A stretch of DNA of 64,000 nucleotides from Prevotella intermedia ATCC 25611 = DSM 20706 (GTDB lineage Bacteria > Bacteroidota > Bacteroidia > Bacteroidales > Bacteroidaceae). The notes under the pieces were generated by a model. The model was not told where the DNA came from. It saw only the letters and a list, made by a program, of their open reading frames with translations, and ran no database searches. Of the stretch, positions 1 through 9,376 are shown piece after piece (position 1 is the stretch's first letter; the number at the start of each line of letters is the position of its first letter). A program made the translations under genes and the position numbers. The stretch is taken from NCBI RefSeq assembly GCF_001953955.1, contig NZ_CP019300.1, positions 558,001-622,000 on the forward strand, in the 5' to 3' direction.

Positions 1-60
1 ACCATCAACACTCTCGCGAAGCAATACCGGAACATGATATGTTTCAGCGGTCTTAACCAT
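1..60 (-). CDS. rsmH: 16S rRNA m4C1402 methyltransferase RsmH, N-terminal fragment cut by window edge
   Basis: Only the first 20 codons are inside the window, starting at the ATG that reads leftward from base 60. The peptide begins MVKTAETYHVPVLLRESVDG, which resembles the RsmH (MraW) N-terminus with its conserved H-x-P-V-L-L-x-E-x-V segment. RsmH methylates N4 of C1402 in 16S rRNA. It follows mraZ after a 7-nt gap on the same strand, the standard order at the head of the dcw cluster. The identification rests on this short peptide plus its position after mraZ. Confidence 0.8.
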   Translation of the reverse strand, partial: MVKTAETYHVPVLLRESVDG

Positions 61-67
61 ATTTTCT

Positions 68-547
68 TTATCGGGTTGTATCTGTGGCGAGTGCTTTTGT
101 TTCTCCTGAATTTCCCATAATAGTCTCCAATGTTTCACTAAAGTCGTCTGGGTCAAGGAATGCGTTCTCGTTCTCGTTGTTCCAAATCTCAATGCAATCG
201 TCCATACCAATGAATTTTATTTGCTGATCGATGTTTGCCATTCTCAAGTATCGTTTCGGTATTAAGAAGCGTCCGTTACCATCAAGTACGATGGTTTCAA
301 CGTCTGAGACGAATTGGCGATAAACCATCTGGTCGCGTTTGTTCCAACGATTGAGGTAGCTGCGAAGATTATCGAGCATCTTGTTCCACACCGATTGGGG
401 GTAGATTACCAAGCAAGGCTGGAAAACATCTTTCTTCATAATCAGCGACTCTTCGCCAGATGTGCTTAATATCTTGCGGAATGTTGCTGGCAAAAAGGCT
501 CTTCCTTTCACGTCAGTCTTGGCTTCTATGCTACCTAAAAATCGCAT
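68..547 (-). CDS. mraZ: MraZ, dcw-cluster transcriptional regulator
   Basis: The 159-aa protein has the MraZ layout of two AbrB/SpoVT-like DNA-binding halves: D-V-K-G-R-A-F-L-P near residues 12-20 and the second copy L-D-G-N-G-R-F-L-I-P near residues 88-97. MraZ is a ring-forming DNA-binding protein that in other bacteria represses its own division/cell-wall operon. It is the first gene of the leftward unit, with rsmH immediately after it. A Bacteroidota -7 element (TAACTTTG, complement of 579-586) lies about 30 nt upstream of the start, without a clear -33 partner. The acidic C-terminal tail after residue 125 is longer than in the E. coli protein. Confidence 0.95.
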   Translation of the reverse strand: MRFLGSIEAKTDVKGRAFLPATFRKILSTSGEESLIMKKDVFQPCLVIYPQSVWNKMLDNLRSYLNRWNKRDQMVYRQFVSDVETIVLDGNGRFLIPKRYLRMANIDQQIKFIGMDDCIEIWNNENENAFLDPDDFSETLETIMGNSGETKALATDTTR

Positions 548-902
548 GTGTACTTCTTATATAATTGAAATTTCGGTTCAAAGTTAAGTAAAATTCCCCA
601 CATTTCACCTCTTTCCTCCACAAAGTTTGCGTTATTCTTGTATTTTTAATATATTTAACGCAAAGTAAAGGTGTAGAAGAAGTGCGTAAAAGACTTATTG
701 TAAGTATTTTTCATTACGTCTTAAATGAAGCTTGTGTGTACTTTCAAGTAGTTTTACGTGCAACTTTGGCGTTGGTTTTGGTGTGCAAATCAATGGCTAT
801 TGAGTATTTTTTTTATAAAAAAGTCGAATATCTCAAAAGGTTTAGCTATATTTGCACTCTATTTGAGAACTTGGAAAAATTAGAAAGCATATAGCAAGTA
901 AC
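548..902. other. Divergent intergenic region between mraZ and glsA-like gene
   Basis: This 355-bp gap separates two divergent genes. It contains a TAACTTTG -7 element for mraZ (complement of 579-586) and a TATATTTG -7 element at 847-854 for the acyltransferase gene. Neither has a convincing TTG about 19-20 nt upstream. A 70-codon open frame at 682-894 has low-complexity, AT-driven composition and covers the rightward promoter, so I do not call it a gene. Confidence 0.5.
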
Positions 903-1718
903 ATGGAGAGGACCATCGATATCCAAAAGATACTGTACAGTAAAATGGGCTCGAAGGCAAGGTTTGTTCCTCGTTTCGTGATTAATTGGTTTAGAAACAT
1001 TATTCACGAAGACGAGGTTAATCAGTTCCTGTGGGAAAATCGAGACAAGACAGGAACGGAATGGCTTACCGAATGTGTGCATTACCTGCGTATGACGCTT
1101 GAGATAGAGGGCTTGGAAAACTTGCCCGACAAGAACGACGGCAAACTCTATACATTTGTTTCTAATCACCCACTTGGCGGACAAGACGGTGTTGCATTAG
1201 GTTCTATCATTGGCAAACATTACGATGGAAAGTTTCGTTACCTTTTGAACGACTTGCTGTTGAACCTGCCTGGTTTGGAGCCTGTGAGTATCGGAATAAA
1301 CAAAACCGGCAAGCAGAGCCGCGATTTCCCTCGCATGGTGGAGGCTGGATTTAGCAGCGACAACCATATTGTGATGTTTCCAGCAGGATTGAACAGCAGA
1401 AAGCAGAATGGTGTGATTCGTGATTTGCCTTGGAAGAAGACTTTCATAACGAAGAGTGTAGAGTATCAACGCGATGTTGTGCCAATCCATTTCAGTGGAC
1501 GCAATTCGGAATGGTTTTATAAAATTGCCCATTTCAGCGATAAATACGTGAAGAAAGTAAATCTTGCAATGTTCTTTTTGGTCGATGAAATGTATAGGAA
1601 TGTTGGCAAAACATTTCGTGTCAGTTTCGGAAAACCTATTCCGTGGCAGACTTTCGATGACAGCAAAACACCGATGGAATGGGCACAATTTGTCCAAGAT
1701 AAGGTATATGAACTTTAG
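903..1718 (+). CDS. glsA: OlsA/GlsA-like O-acyltransferase (glycine lipid synthesis)
   Basis: The 271-aa protein carries the acyltransferase block N-H-P-L-G-G-Q-D at residues 88-95, a variant of the H-x4-D catalytic motif of PlsC-type enzymes, and an F-P-A-G block at 159-162. In Bacteroides an OlsA-like O-acyltransferase (GlsA) adds the second acyl chain to N-acyl-glycine to make glycine lipids. The pairing with the OlsB-like gene 59 nt downstream supports this role over generic phospholipid synthesis. It probably acts at the inner face of the cytoplasmic membrane. A TATATTTG -7 element at 847-854 lies upstream. The substrate is inferred from gene pairing and was not seen in the sequence. Confidence 0.72.
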   Translation: MERTIDIQKILYSKMGSKARFVPRFVINWFRNIIHEDEVNQFLWENRDKTGTEWLTECVHYLRMTLEIEGLENLPDKNDGKLYTFVSNHPLGGQDGVALGSIIGKHYDGKFRYLLNDLLLNLPGLEPVSIGINKTGKQSRDFPRMVEAGFSSDNHIVMFPAGLNSRKQNGVIRDLPWKKTFITKSVEYQRDVVPIHFSGRNSEWFYKIAHFSDKYVKKVNLAMFFLVDEMYRNVGKTFRVSFGKPIPWQTFDDSKTPMEWAQFVQDKVYEL

Positions 1719-1777
1719 GAAAGTTTTACTTGTTATGAAGTAATGCGAAATAAAGAGATGCGATAAAAAGCAATAAT

Positions 1778-2770
1778 ATGAAGGAAGAAGAGATTATCCA
1801 ACCAGTCGGTAAGGAACTTTTGAAAAGCGAACTTACTCCAGGCAGATTGCTGAGAGGTACGAATAAGAGTCATAACGACATCTATGTATTCTCGGCAAGC
1901 GAAGCTCCGCATCTTATGGACGAAGTTGGACGATTGCGCGAAGAGGCTTTCCGCAGTGCCGGTGGCGGTACGGGAAAGGCAAAGGATATTGACGAATTTG
2001 ACCTGATGCCCAATGGTTGCAAGCAACTTATCGTATGGAATCCTGACAACGAAGAGATTATAGGTGGTTATCGTTATGTGTTTGGAAAAGAGTGGAAGTT
2101 TGGCAGCGATGGCCAACCTATACTTCCTACCAGCCACATGTTCCATTTTTCCGACAAGTTCTTGAAAGAATACGCTCCCTATACGGTTGAATTGGGTCGC
2201 TCTTTCGTTTCTTTGGGGTACCAGAACGTTCGTGAAAATTCTAAAAGTATCTTTGCACTCGATAATCTTTGGGACGGTTTAGGCGCGCTCACGGTACTGA
2301 ATCCTCATTGCAAATACTTCTTCGGTAAAATGACGATGTATCCGTCGTATATCCGTCGTGGTCGCGATATGATTCTTTACTTCCTCAAGAAGTTCTTCGA
2401 CGACAAGGAAAACCTCATTATACCGATAAAACCGCTCAAAATCGACACTCCTTTCTCCGAATTTGAGTCGTTATTCAATGCTGCTTCCTTTAAAGAAAAC
2501 TATCGTATTTTAAATAGGGAAATACGCAAGTTAGGGTTCAATATCCCTCCTTTGGTGAATGCTTATATGAACCTTTCGCCAACTATGAAACTTTTTGGAA
2601 CGGGGATTAACAATGGCTTTGGCGATGTAGAGGAAACAGGAATCCTTATCGCTGTGGACGAAATATTTGAAGAGAAGCGCGTTCGCCATATTGAAAGCTT
2701 TGTAAAAGACCACCCAGAAGCACTCAAGATAACAAGCGGTGCGAACAAAGTGATTTACGAGGAGCGGTAA
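1778..2770 (+). CDS. glsB: OlsB/GlsB-like N-acyltransferase (glycine lipid synthesis)
   Basis: The 330-aa protein belongs to the OlsB-like GNAT N-acyltransferases, often labelled putative hemolysin. Typical blocks are R-L-R-E-E-A-F-R near residues 53-60, D-E-F-D-L, E-L-G-R-S-F-V, and L-F-G-T-G-I-N-N-G-F-G toward the C-terminus. In Bacteroides the counterpart (GlsB) attaches a 3-hydroxy fatty acid to glycine as the first step of glycine-lipid and flavolipin formation. It follows the O-acyltransferase on the same strand and a hairpin terminator closes the unit. The C-terminal extension beyond the GNAT core is usual for Bacteroidota members. An alternative reading is another lyso-aminolipid such as lyso-ornithine lipid. 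Confidence 0.72.
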   Translation: MKEEEIIQPVGKELLKSELTPGRLLRGTNKSHNDIYVFSASEAPHLMDEVGRLREEAFRSAGGGTGKAKDIDEFDLMPNGCKQLIVWNPDNEEIIGGYRYVFGKEWKFGSDGQPILPTSHMFHFSDKFLKEYAPYTVELGRSFVSLGYQNVRENSKSIFALDNLWDGLGALTVLNPHCKYFFGKMTMYPSYIRRGRDMILYFLKKFFDDKENLIIPIKPLKIDTPFSEFESLFNAASFKENYRILNREIRKLGFNIPPLVNAYMNLSPTMKLFGTGINNGFGDVEETGILIAVDEIFEEKRVRHIESFVKDHPEALKITSGANKVIYEER

Positions 2771-2804
2771 AATTTAGAAAAGTAATAGATTATAATAAAA
2801 CAGT

Positions 2805-2863
2805 AAACCAGTATTTATTGTCCATTTCATCGAGGAAAAGGCAATGAATACTGGTTTTTTATT
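2805..2863 (+). terminator. Hairpin terminator after glsA-glsB
   Basis: AAACCAGTATT at 2805-2815 pairs with AATACTGGTTT at 2847-2857 and a short T-run follows. A second inner pairing (ATTGTCC with GGCAAT) extends the stem. The remaining sequence up to 3010 shows nothing further. Confidence 0.75.
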
Positions 2864-3010
2864 TTGTGTTTCCAAGCTCAAAGCGCAGTTGCCGCTTTTC
2901 ATTGGAATTACCTTCACAACATCAAAGACAACTTCCTGCATCTGCCTTCAGCAGTAACAAGAGAACGATTCCCTTACCGAACTGCTGCCAAGTTGCAGTT
3001 TATGCCCGTT

Positions 3011-5200
3011 TTAACGAATGAATAGGAGTTCACGATATTTCGGCAACGTCCACATTTCGTCGCTCACAATCAGTTCGAGCTTGTCTATTTCGTGGCGTAT
3101 CTCTTCCATCTTCGTGGTAATGTTGTCGTGGTAGGCAATGGCTTTTTCGCGTTGGTTTTCTATTCTGTTGGCAATTTTCCTTGCCTCGACAAGTTCGTCT
3201 ACGCCTGTTTCTATGGCTTGCATACGCTCCGCTATTTCCTTTAGAATCTTTACATTGCGTGCCGTAAGTCGCTCGCCTTCTTCTCTGCCGAAGATGTTTA
3301 TCATCGAACTGACGTTCTTTGCCAACCTACTTTGGTAATGGGTTACAACAGGAATGATGTGGTTCATAGCCAAATCGCCGATTACACGTGCTTCTATCTG
3401 AATCTTTTTCGTGTAAGTTTCCCACTTCACCTCGTTGCGAGCTTCAAGTTCGTTGCGCCTCATTACGTTCATGGATTCGAACATTTGCACGGAATCATCG
3501 CGCAAATAGGTGTCGAAACATACAGGACAACTTGCCTCGCAGTCCAATCCTCTCTGCGCTGCTTCAGCTTTCCACTCGTCGCTGTAACCATTTCCGTCGA
3601 AGTGGATAGGCTTACAGGTTTTAATATCGTTGCGAACAACTTCTATAATCGCACTCGTCTGGTCTTCGCCTTGTTCAATCAGTGCATCAACACGTTGCTT
3701 GAAACTTGTCAGAGCTTCTGCCACAGCCGTATTCAGTACGATGAGCGAAGAGGCGCAGTTGGCTTCCGACCCAACTGCGCGCAGTTCAAAGCGATTGCCA
3801 GTAAAGGCAAATGGCGACGTGCGGTTGCGGTCGGTGTTGTCGATGAACAGCTCAGGAATTTCCGGAATGTCGAGTTGCACGCCTTGTTTCCCCTTCACGG
3901 TGAACAAGTCTTTCTTGTCGGCTTTTTCTATATGTTCAAACAAGTCGGTCAGTTGTTTGCCAAGGAACGACGAAATAATGGCAGGTGGTGCCTCGTTTGC
4001 CCCCAAGCGGTGGTCGTTGGTTGCACTCATAACCGATGCTTTCAGCAGTCCGTTGTGTTTGTAAACACCCATTAATGTTTCTACAACAAAGACTACGAAG
4101 CGCAAATTGTCGTTTGTGTTCTTACCACTTTTGTGCAGCAGCACACCTGTATCGGTAGCCAAGCTCCAGTTGTTGTGCTTTCCTGAACCGTTGATGCCTG
4201 CGAAAGGTTTTTCGTGTAGCAGCACACGGAAGCTGTGTCGGTGTGCAACCTTCTTCATCAGTGCCATCAGCAGCATGTTGTGGTCTACTGCTAAGTTGCA
4301 TTCCTCGAAGATTGGAGCAAGCTCGAATTGTCCCGGAGCAACCTCGTTGTGGCGGGTTTTTACAGGTATGCCCAACTCTAAGGCACGGATTTCCAAGTCT
4401 TTCATAAAGGCTTGCACACGTTCGGGGATAGTGCCGAAGTAGTGGTCGTCCATTTGTTGGTTCTTTGCAGAGTCGTGCCCCATCAGCGTTCTGCCCGTAA
4501 GCATCAGGTCGGGACGTGCAAAATATAAGTCCTCGTCTACAAGGAAGTACTCCTGTTCCCAGCCCAAATTGGTGTGTACTTTCTTTACATCGGGGTAGAA
4601 ATATTGGCAAACATCTTTTGCCGCACTGTTTACGGCAAGCAACGAACGCAGCAGCGGTGCCTTGTAGTCGAGTGCTTCGCCCGTGTAAGAAATGAAGATA
4701 GTAGGAATACAAAGTGTGTCGTCTATGATGAAGACCGGACTTGTGGGGTCCCACGCCGAGTAGCCGCGTGCCTCGAAGGTGTTGCGAATGCCACCCGATG
4801 GAAACGAACTTGCGTCTGGCTCTTGTTGTACGAGCAGTTTTCCAGAGAAGTCCTCGAGCATTCCCCCTTTCCCGTTCGACTCTATGAAGGAATCGTGCTT
4901 TTCCGCTGTGCCTTCTGTCAGGGGCTGAAACCAGTGCGTATAGTGTGTAACGCCATTCTCTTTTGCCCACTTTTTCATACCGTTTGCCACACCATCGGCA
5001 ATCGAACGGTCGAGGCGTTTGCCGTTTTCCATTACGTTCATCATCTTGTTGAAGATGTCCACAGGAAGGTATTTGTACATTTTGTCGCGGTTGAAAACGT
5101 ACTTACCAAATAGTTCGGAAGGGCGTTCGTTCAGCAATTCTAACTCTACGGGGCGTTTTCTAAAAGCCTCTTTTACAACTTCAAATCTTAAGTTACCCAT
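3011..5200 (-). CDS. glnN: Type III glutamine synthetase GlnN
   Basis: Glutamine synthetase III condenses ammonia with glutamate using ATP and is the usual ammonia-assimilating enzyme in Bacteroidota. From the ATG at 5200 the protein is 729 aa, normal for GSIII. Visible blocks are G-W-E-Q-E-Y-F-L-V-D at 213-222, N-E-V-A-P-G-Q-F-E-L-A-P at 285-296 and the following G-x-N-G-S-G-K-H-N-N-W-S ammonia/glutamate-site segment. The open frame extends 39 codons further upstream, but that part runs through a perfect promoter (5235-5265) and is K/N/I-rich, so ATG 5200 is chosen. It is a monocistronic leftward gene flanked by long intergenic regions. Confidence 0.95.
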   Translation of the reverse strand: MGNLRFEVVKEAFRKRPVELELLNERPSELFGKYVFNRDKMYKYLPVDIFNKMMNVMENGKRLDRSIADGVANGMKKWAKENGVTHYTHWFQPLTEGTAEKHDSFIESNGKGGMLEDFSGKLLVQQEPDASSFPSGGIRNTFEARGYSAWDPTSPVFIIDDTLCIPTIFISYTGEALDYKAPLLRSLLAVNSAAKDVCQYFYPDVKKVHTNLGWEQEYFLVDEDLYFARPDLMLTGRTLMGHDSAKNQQMDDHYFGTIPERVQAFMKDLEIRALELGIPVKTRHNEVAPGQFELAPIFEECNLAVDHNMLLMALMKKVAHRHSFRVLLHEKPFAGINGSGKHNNWSLATDTGVLLHKSGKNTNDNLRFVVFVVETLMGVYKHNGLLKASVMSATNDHRLGANEAPPAIISSFLGKQLTDLFEHIEKADKKDLFTVKGKQGVQLDIPEIPELFIDNTDRNRTSPFAFTGNRFELRAVGSEANCASSLIVLNTAVAEALTSFKQRVDALIEQGEDQTSAIIEVVRNDIKTCKPIHFDGNGYSDEWKAEAAQRGLDCEASCPVCFDTYLRDDSVQMFESMNVMRRNELEARNEVKWETYTKKIQIEARVIGDLAMNHIIPVVTHYQSRLAKNVSSMINIFGREEGERLTARNVKILKEIAERMQAIETGVDELVEARKIANRIENQREKAIAYHDNITTKMEEIRHEIDKLELIVSDEMWTLPKYRELLFIR

Positions 5201-5234
5201 ACTTCTTTTTACTTTTTTCAGCTTTTGTGTAATG

Positions 5235-5265
5235 CAAAAATAAATATTTGTTTGCAATTTGCAAA
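5235..5265 (-). promoter_or_regulatory. glnN promoter (Bacteroidota -33/-7)
   Basis: On the minus strand TTTG (complement of 5262-5265) is followed by 19 nt and then TATTTTTG (complement of 5235-5242). The start site should fall near 5228, giving a leader of about 28 nt. Its position rules out the upstream alternative starts of glnN. Confidence 0.75.
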
Positions 5266-5448
5266 ATAATTGTAGCATTTTGATATGTGTATTGTTTGAA
5301 AAATTAATATATATCATTTATTTTGCCTTTCTTGCAGTTTTTAGTTTGTGGAGGAATATCGTTTCATTTTTCCAATAGGCAAGCCTCTTTGCACCTACAC
5401 CATTGCTTCTGTATACATTATTATATAAAGCGAAATCAGACAATAACA

Positions 5449-5640
5449 GTGTAAATATTTTTCACAAGGATATCTTTTGTCTAACTTCCTTGTTATCAAT
5501 GTGTTGCAAAACCTATTGTTTTGCGTTCCAAAAGCGGCTGTTTTGCACGGTAAAAGCGTAGGTTTTGCGTTGCAAAACAGCCGCTTTCGCAATGCCAAAT
5601 CGAAATTACCGTTTTTCAATGAAATTATCTTTACAAAACA
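5449..5640 (-). repeat. Dispersed element A, copy 1 (four 22-bp units)
   Basis: About 190 bp, reverse oriented relative to copies 2-5. On the plus strand the core (5508-5587) has four units of AAAA-N7-TTTT spaced by N7: words CCTATTG, GCGGCTG, GCGTAGG, CAGCCGC. Flanks match the other copies: TAAATATTTTTC on the left and ATTATCTTTACAAAA on the right. It lies between the divergent glnN and M16 protease genes. Apart from it and the promoters, 5266-5852 shows no gene. Confidence 0.9.
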
Positions 5641-5852
5641 AAAGCCATTTCAGTATATTTCTTGTAGACTACAAAAGAGGAATTATTCGCCAATAAACGG
5701 CTGAAAAACACGAAGAAAGTACTAAATTAAGAGAGCCTTTTTTATATTTAACAGAGTACAAACAGAATTATAAGAAAAAAGATGAATAATTACCGAAAAA
5801 TAATTACCTTTGTACGATTAGTGAACAATAATTTTTAATCTAACTTATAAAA

Positions 5853-8669
5853 ATGAAACTGAAACATTTCCTTTTTGTTGCCTTGTTCTTTATTGCAGGA
5901 ATAGCAAACGCACAACAGTTTGGCTCAATTCCAGTAAACAAGAATGTAAGGCAGGGTAAGCTCAGCAATGGTCTGACTTATTACATCTTGCGCAACAACT
6001 GGCCTGAGAATGTAGCCAACTTCTACATTGCGCAGCGTGTTGGTTCTATTCAAGAAGAAGAACCACAACGTGGTTTGGCTCACTTCCTTGAACACATGGC
6101 GTTCAATGGTTCTGAGCACTTCCCAGACTCTACCTTGTTGGAGTTCACACGCTCGCTCGGTGTGCAGTTTGGTAGCGATTTGAACGCTTACACCTCTATC
6201 GAAGAAACTGTTTACCGCATCAGCAACGTACCGACAAAGCGTCAGACAGCACTCGATTCTTGCTTATTGGTTTTGAAAGACTGGTCTAACGGTCTTACAC
6301 TCGACGATAAGGAAATAGACAAGGAGCGTGGTGTTATCCACCAAGAATGGCAATTGAGCCAGAACGCAATGATGCGTATCTACGACCGTTCGCTGCCAAA
6401 GCTCTATCCTAACAACAAGTACGGACTTCGTTTGCCTATCGGTTTGATGAGCGTGGTAGACAATTTCAAGTACCAAGCCCTCCGCGATTACTATCACAAA
6501 TGGTATCGTCCAGACAACCAATGTATCATTGTTGTGGGCGATGTAGACGTAGACCGCACCGAAGCACAGATTAAGAAGCTATGGGCAAATGCTACCGTGC
6601 CAGCCAATGCTGCACAAGTAACAAAGCTTCCAGTGGAAGACAACGAGCAGGCTATCTATGTTTTCGATAAGGATAAGGAAATGCAGAACTCTACTATCGG
6701 CATTTTCATGAAGCACGATGTGTTCCCTGACGAAATGAAAACAAGTCAGGCATATTACATCGACAGCTATATGAAGACAATGATAGCTACGATGTTGAAC
6801 CAGCGTTTCAGCGAAATGAAGCAGAAAGCAGACTGCCCATTCACCAGTGCAGGTGGTTACGACGGCAGATTTATGCTCTCAAGCACCAAAGATGCGTTCA
6901 CATTGAACGGTAGTGCCAAGGAAGGCAAGGACATAGAAACACTCAAAGCTCTCTATCGTGAGGCACAACGAGTACGCCTGTATGGTTTCACACCTACCGA
7001 ATTTGAACGTACAAAGCAAGAATTCCTTTCACAAATCGAGTCTGAATACACCAATCGTGATAAGACAACCAGCAGCCAATATGGCGACGAATTGCGCGAC
7101 CACTTCTTGAAGAACGAGCCTATCCCAAGCAAGGAAGACGAGTACAAGATTATGAAGCAGCTCATCGAAATGCCTGCACTCAACTATCAGGTTGTAAACG
7201 AGTATGCTAAGGAGCTTATTTCCGACAAGGACAAGAACCTTGTTGTCTACATCTTCGCACAAGACAAGGCTGGAAAGGTAGACCCAACCGAAGAGAAGAT
7301 GGCACAAGCTATCAAGGAAGTACGTGCAGAAAAGATAGAACCATACGTTGATAACGTAAAGAGCGAACCTCTGTTGGACGAAACAAAACTGCCAAAGGCT
7401 GGAAAAATCGTTAAGGAAACAGAGAACAAGAAGCTCGGTTACAAAGAGCTGACATTGAGCAACGGTGCTCGTGTTATCCTCAAGAAGACTGATTTCCAAG
7501 CTAACGATGTACGTTTCTACGCTGCAGCAAAAGGCGGTAGCGGCTTATACGGCAAGGCTGACTTCGATAATCTTAAGCTGTTCAACTCTGTTATGAACAA
7601 CAGCGGACTTGGAAACTTCTCTAAACAAGAACTCACCAAGGCTCTCTACGGAAAGCAAGCAAGCGCAAGTTTGTCGCTCGGCACATACTATCAGTATGTA
7701 AGCGGCCAGTCTATACCGAAGGATATTGAAACGATGATGCAGTTGGTTTACCTCAAATTAACAAAGGTAACTAAGGACCAACAAGCATTCGACGCAATGA
7801 TGAAGCAGTACGAAGAGGCTTTGAAGCACAAAGATTTGTCTCCAGAGAGTGTCTTCGGGGACTCAGTGTCAGTTACTCTCTACAACCACGAACTTCGTTA
7901 TGCTCCTCTTTCGGTAAACAGACTCAAAGGCGTGAATTACGACCGCGTACTCCAGATATGGAAAGAGCGTTACGCTAACCCTGGACAGTTCACCTATTAC
8001 TTTGTAGGAAACTATGACGAGGCTGCTCTCCGTCCACTTATTGAGAAGTATATCGGTTGCTTGCCAAAGGGTAAGGTAGAGAACTGGAAAGAAGTTCCAG
8101 GCTTCGTTAAAGGTAAAGTGTTGAACCATTTCACCTTCAAATCAGAGACTCCAAAGGCTATGAGCGTAGAAGTTTGGCACCAACCAACAAAATACACTGT
8201 TGAGAATGCTGTACTCGTAGACGCTGCAGCGCAAGTATTGTCAATGGTTTACTTGAAGGACATTCGTGAAGACCAAGGTGCTGCTTACTCAGTAGGTGCA
8301 AGCGGTGGCTTGAATCAGACTGCCGACAAGACCTTTGCCATTATTCAGGCACAGTGCCCAATGGACCCAAACAAGGCTGAAATCGCTGTTAAGCTCCTCA
8401 ACGAAGGCATTAAGAACAACAGCGTAAAGGTCGATATGGATAAGCTTCAGAAAGTTAAGGACTTCATGCTCAAGCAAGCTGACATTAGTGCGAAGAGCAA
8501 TCGCCACTGGATAAATGTTCTCAGCGAGTATATCACATTAGGTGTAGATATTCAAAGCGACTACAAGGCTGCTGTTGAAGCCCTGACTCCAGAGAAGATT
8601 GCAGCATTCCTGAAAGGCTTGCTCGCTTCTGGCAACCACGTAGAAGTGGTGATGACACCTGCAAAATAA
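5853..8669 (+). CDS. Exported M16-family zinc metallopeptidase
   Basis: The 938-aa protein begins with a signal peptide (hydrophobic core about residues 6-16, cleavage likely after A-N-A near residue 20). The inverted zinc motif H-F-L-E-H (H-x-x-E-H) lies near residues 75-79, with the downstream E of S-I-E-E-T-V-Y-R completing the M16 site. A second, non-catalytic M16 half follows from about residue 520, so it is a two-lobed pitrilysin/PqqL-type enzyme acting in the periplasm or at the outer membrane on peptides. A -7 element TACCTTTG at 5805-5812 precedes it, and a hairpin terminator ends it. It is a single-gene unit. The substrate is unknown. Confidence 0.9.
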   Translation: MKLKHFLFVALFFIAGIANAQQFGSIPVNKNVRQGKLSNGLTYYILRNNWPENVANFYIAQRVGSIQEEEPQRGLAHFLEHMAFNGSEHFPDSTLLEFTRSLGVQFGSDLNAYTSIEETVYRISNVPTKRQTALDSCLLVLKDWSNGLTLDDKEIDKERGVIHQEWQLSQNAMMRIYDRSLPKLYPNNKYGLRLPIGLMSVVDNFKYQALRDYYHKWYRPDNQCIIVVGDVDVDRTEAQIKKLWANATVPANAAQVTKLPVEDNEQAIYVFDKDKEMQNSTIGIFMKHDVFPDEMKTSQAYYIDSYMKTMIATMLNQRFSEMKQKADCPFTSAGGYDGRFMLSSTKDAFTLNGSAKEGKDIETLKALYREAQRVRLYGFTPTEFERTKQEFLSQIESEYTNRDKTTSSQYGDELRDHFLKNEPIPSKEDEYKIMKQLIEMPALNYQVVNEYAKELISDKDKNLVVYIFAQDKAGKVDPTEEKMAQAIKEVRAEKIEPYVDNVKSEPLLDETKLPKAGKIVKETENKKLGYKELTLSNGARVILKKTDFQANDVRFYAAAKGGSGLYGKADFDNLKLFNSVMNNSGLGNFSKQELTKALYGKQASASLSLGTYYQYVSGQSIPKDIETMMQLVYLKLTKVTKDQQAFDAMMKQYEEALKHKDLSPESVFGDSVSVTLYNHELRYAPLSVNRLKGVNYDRVLQIWKERYANPGQFTYYFVGNYDEAALRPLIEKYIGCLPKGKVENWKEVPGFVKGKVLNHFTFKSETPKAMSVEVWHQPTKYTVENAVLVDAAAQVLSMVYLKDIREDQGAAYSVGASGGLNQTADKTFAIIQAQCPMDPNKAEIAVKLLNEGIKNNSVKVDMDKLQKVKDFMLKQADISAKSNRHWINVLSEYITLGVDIQSDYKAAVEALTPEKIAAFLKGLLASGNHVEVVMTPAK

Positions 8670-8730
8670 AACTTGTTGCGCAAGTCTTGCAATCGTAAGA
8701 CTTGTGCAATATACAGATTCAATCATACGA

Positions 8731-8766
8731 AAGCCCACGATTGCAATTGCAATCTTGGGCTTTTTC
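8731..8766 (+). terminator. Terminator after M16 protease gene
   Basis: The palindromic stem AAGCCCA-N-GATTGCAATTGCAATC-N-TGGGCTT is followed by a T-run. Confidence 0.85.
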
Positions 8767-8876
8767 TGTTCCAAAGAGAATGTGTCAAGGCTCAAAGACT
8801 TGCCCTTTCTCTTTCCCTTTACAGTCTTTTCGCTTATACTTTTGCACCTGCTGTCAAGGGTGTATTTTAGTTTAAC

Positions 8877-9069
8877 TTTGTAAAGATAATTCTGTTAAAA
8901 AGTGGCAATTGCGTTTTGGCATTGCGAAAGCGGCTCTTTTGCGATGCAAAACCTACGCTTTTACCTTGCAAAACAGCCGCTTTTGGAACGCAAAACAATA
9001 GGTTTTGTAATGCGTTGATGTATAATGAGTTACGTAATAGTTATACTTTTGAAAAATATTTACATCTTT
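8877..9069 (+). repeat. Dispersed element A, copy 2
   Basis: Full-length element starting TTTGTAAAGATAATT and ending AATATTTACATCTTT. Core 8924-9006 holds four 22-bp units with words GCGGCTC, CCTACGC, CAGCCGC, CAATAGG and spacers GCGATGC, ACCTTGC, GGAACGC. It lies between the convergent M16 protease and pckA genes. The stretch 9070-9293 shows no gene. Confidence 0.9.
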
Positions 9070-9293
9070 GTTGCTTTCTTTTCGTTCATAAAGTAGCGTG
9101 GGTTAGATGTAAGAATTTGAGGACAAAGAAACTTCACTGCTTTTTGATTATAAGCATATTAAAGTATAATCTATTCTTTCTATAAGTATCTTATAAATAA
9201 TATATTGGTGTAATTCTTATATTGAACTCACGTGAAAGGAACTGTGGTGCCTATGAAGAAAGATGTATAACACTCTCGATATGCCCTTTTTGC

Positions 9294-9334
9294 ATACAAA
9301 AAATCTCACCCCTGCTATGTGCAGAGGTGAGATT
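9294..9334 (-). terminator. Terminator of pckA
   Basis: AATCTCACC pairs with GGTGAGATT across an inner CTGC/GCAG stem. On the minus strand the hairpin is followed by TTTTTTG. Confidence 0.85.
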
Positions 9335-9376
9335 AAGGGTTTCGATAAAGTGTTTCAGTTACACCTTATATATGTA

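Noticed and set aside
682..894. A 70-codon open frame between mraZ and the acyltransferase gene
   Set aside because: It covers the -7 element of the next gene, has a low-complexity AT-driven composition, and has no promoter or ribosome-binding context.
3332..5113. Several long open frames antisense to glnN (up to 282 codons)
   Set aside because: They are shadows of the real gene, with unusual Arg/Cys/His-rich composition and no promoter.
5395..9185. Short ORFs (60-90 codons) inside the dispersed A elements
   Set aside because: They translate the 22-bp units in all frames and differ in frame and start between copies; nothing suggests selection for protein.
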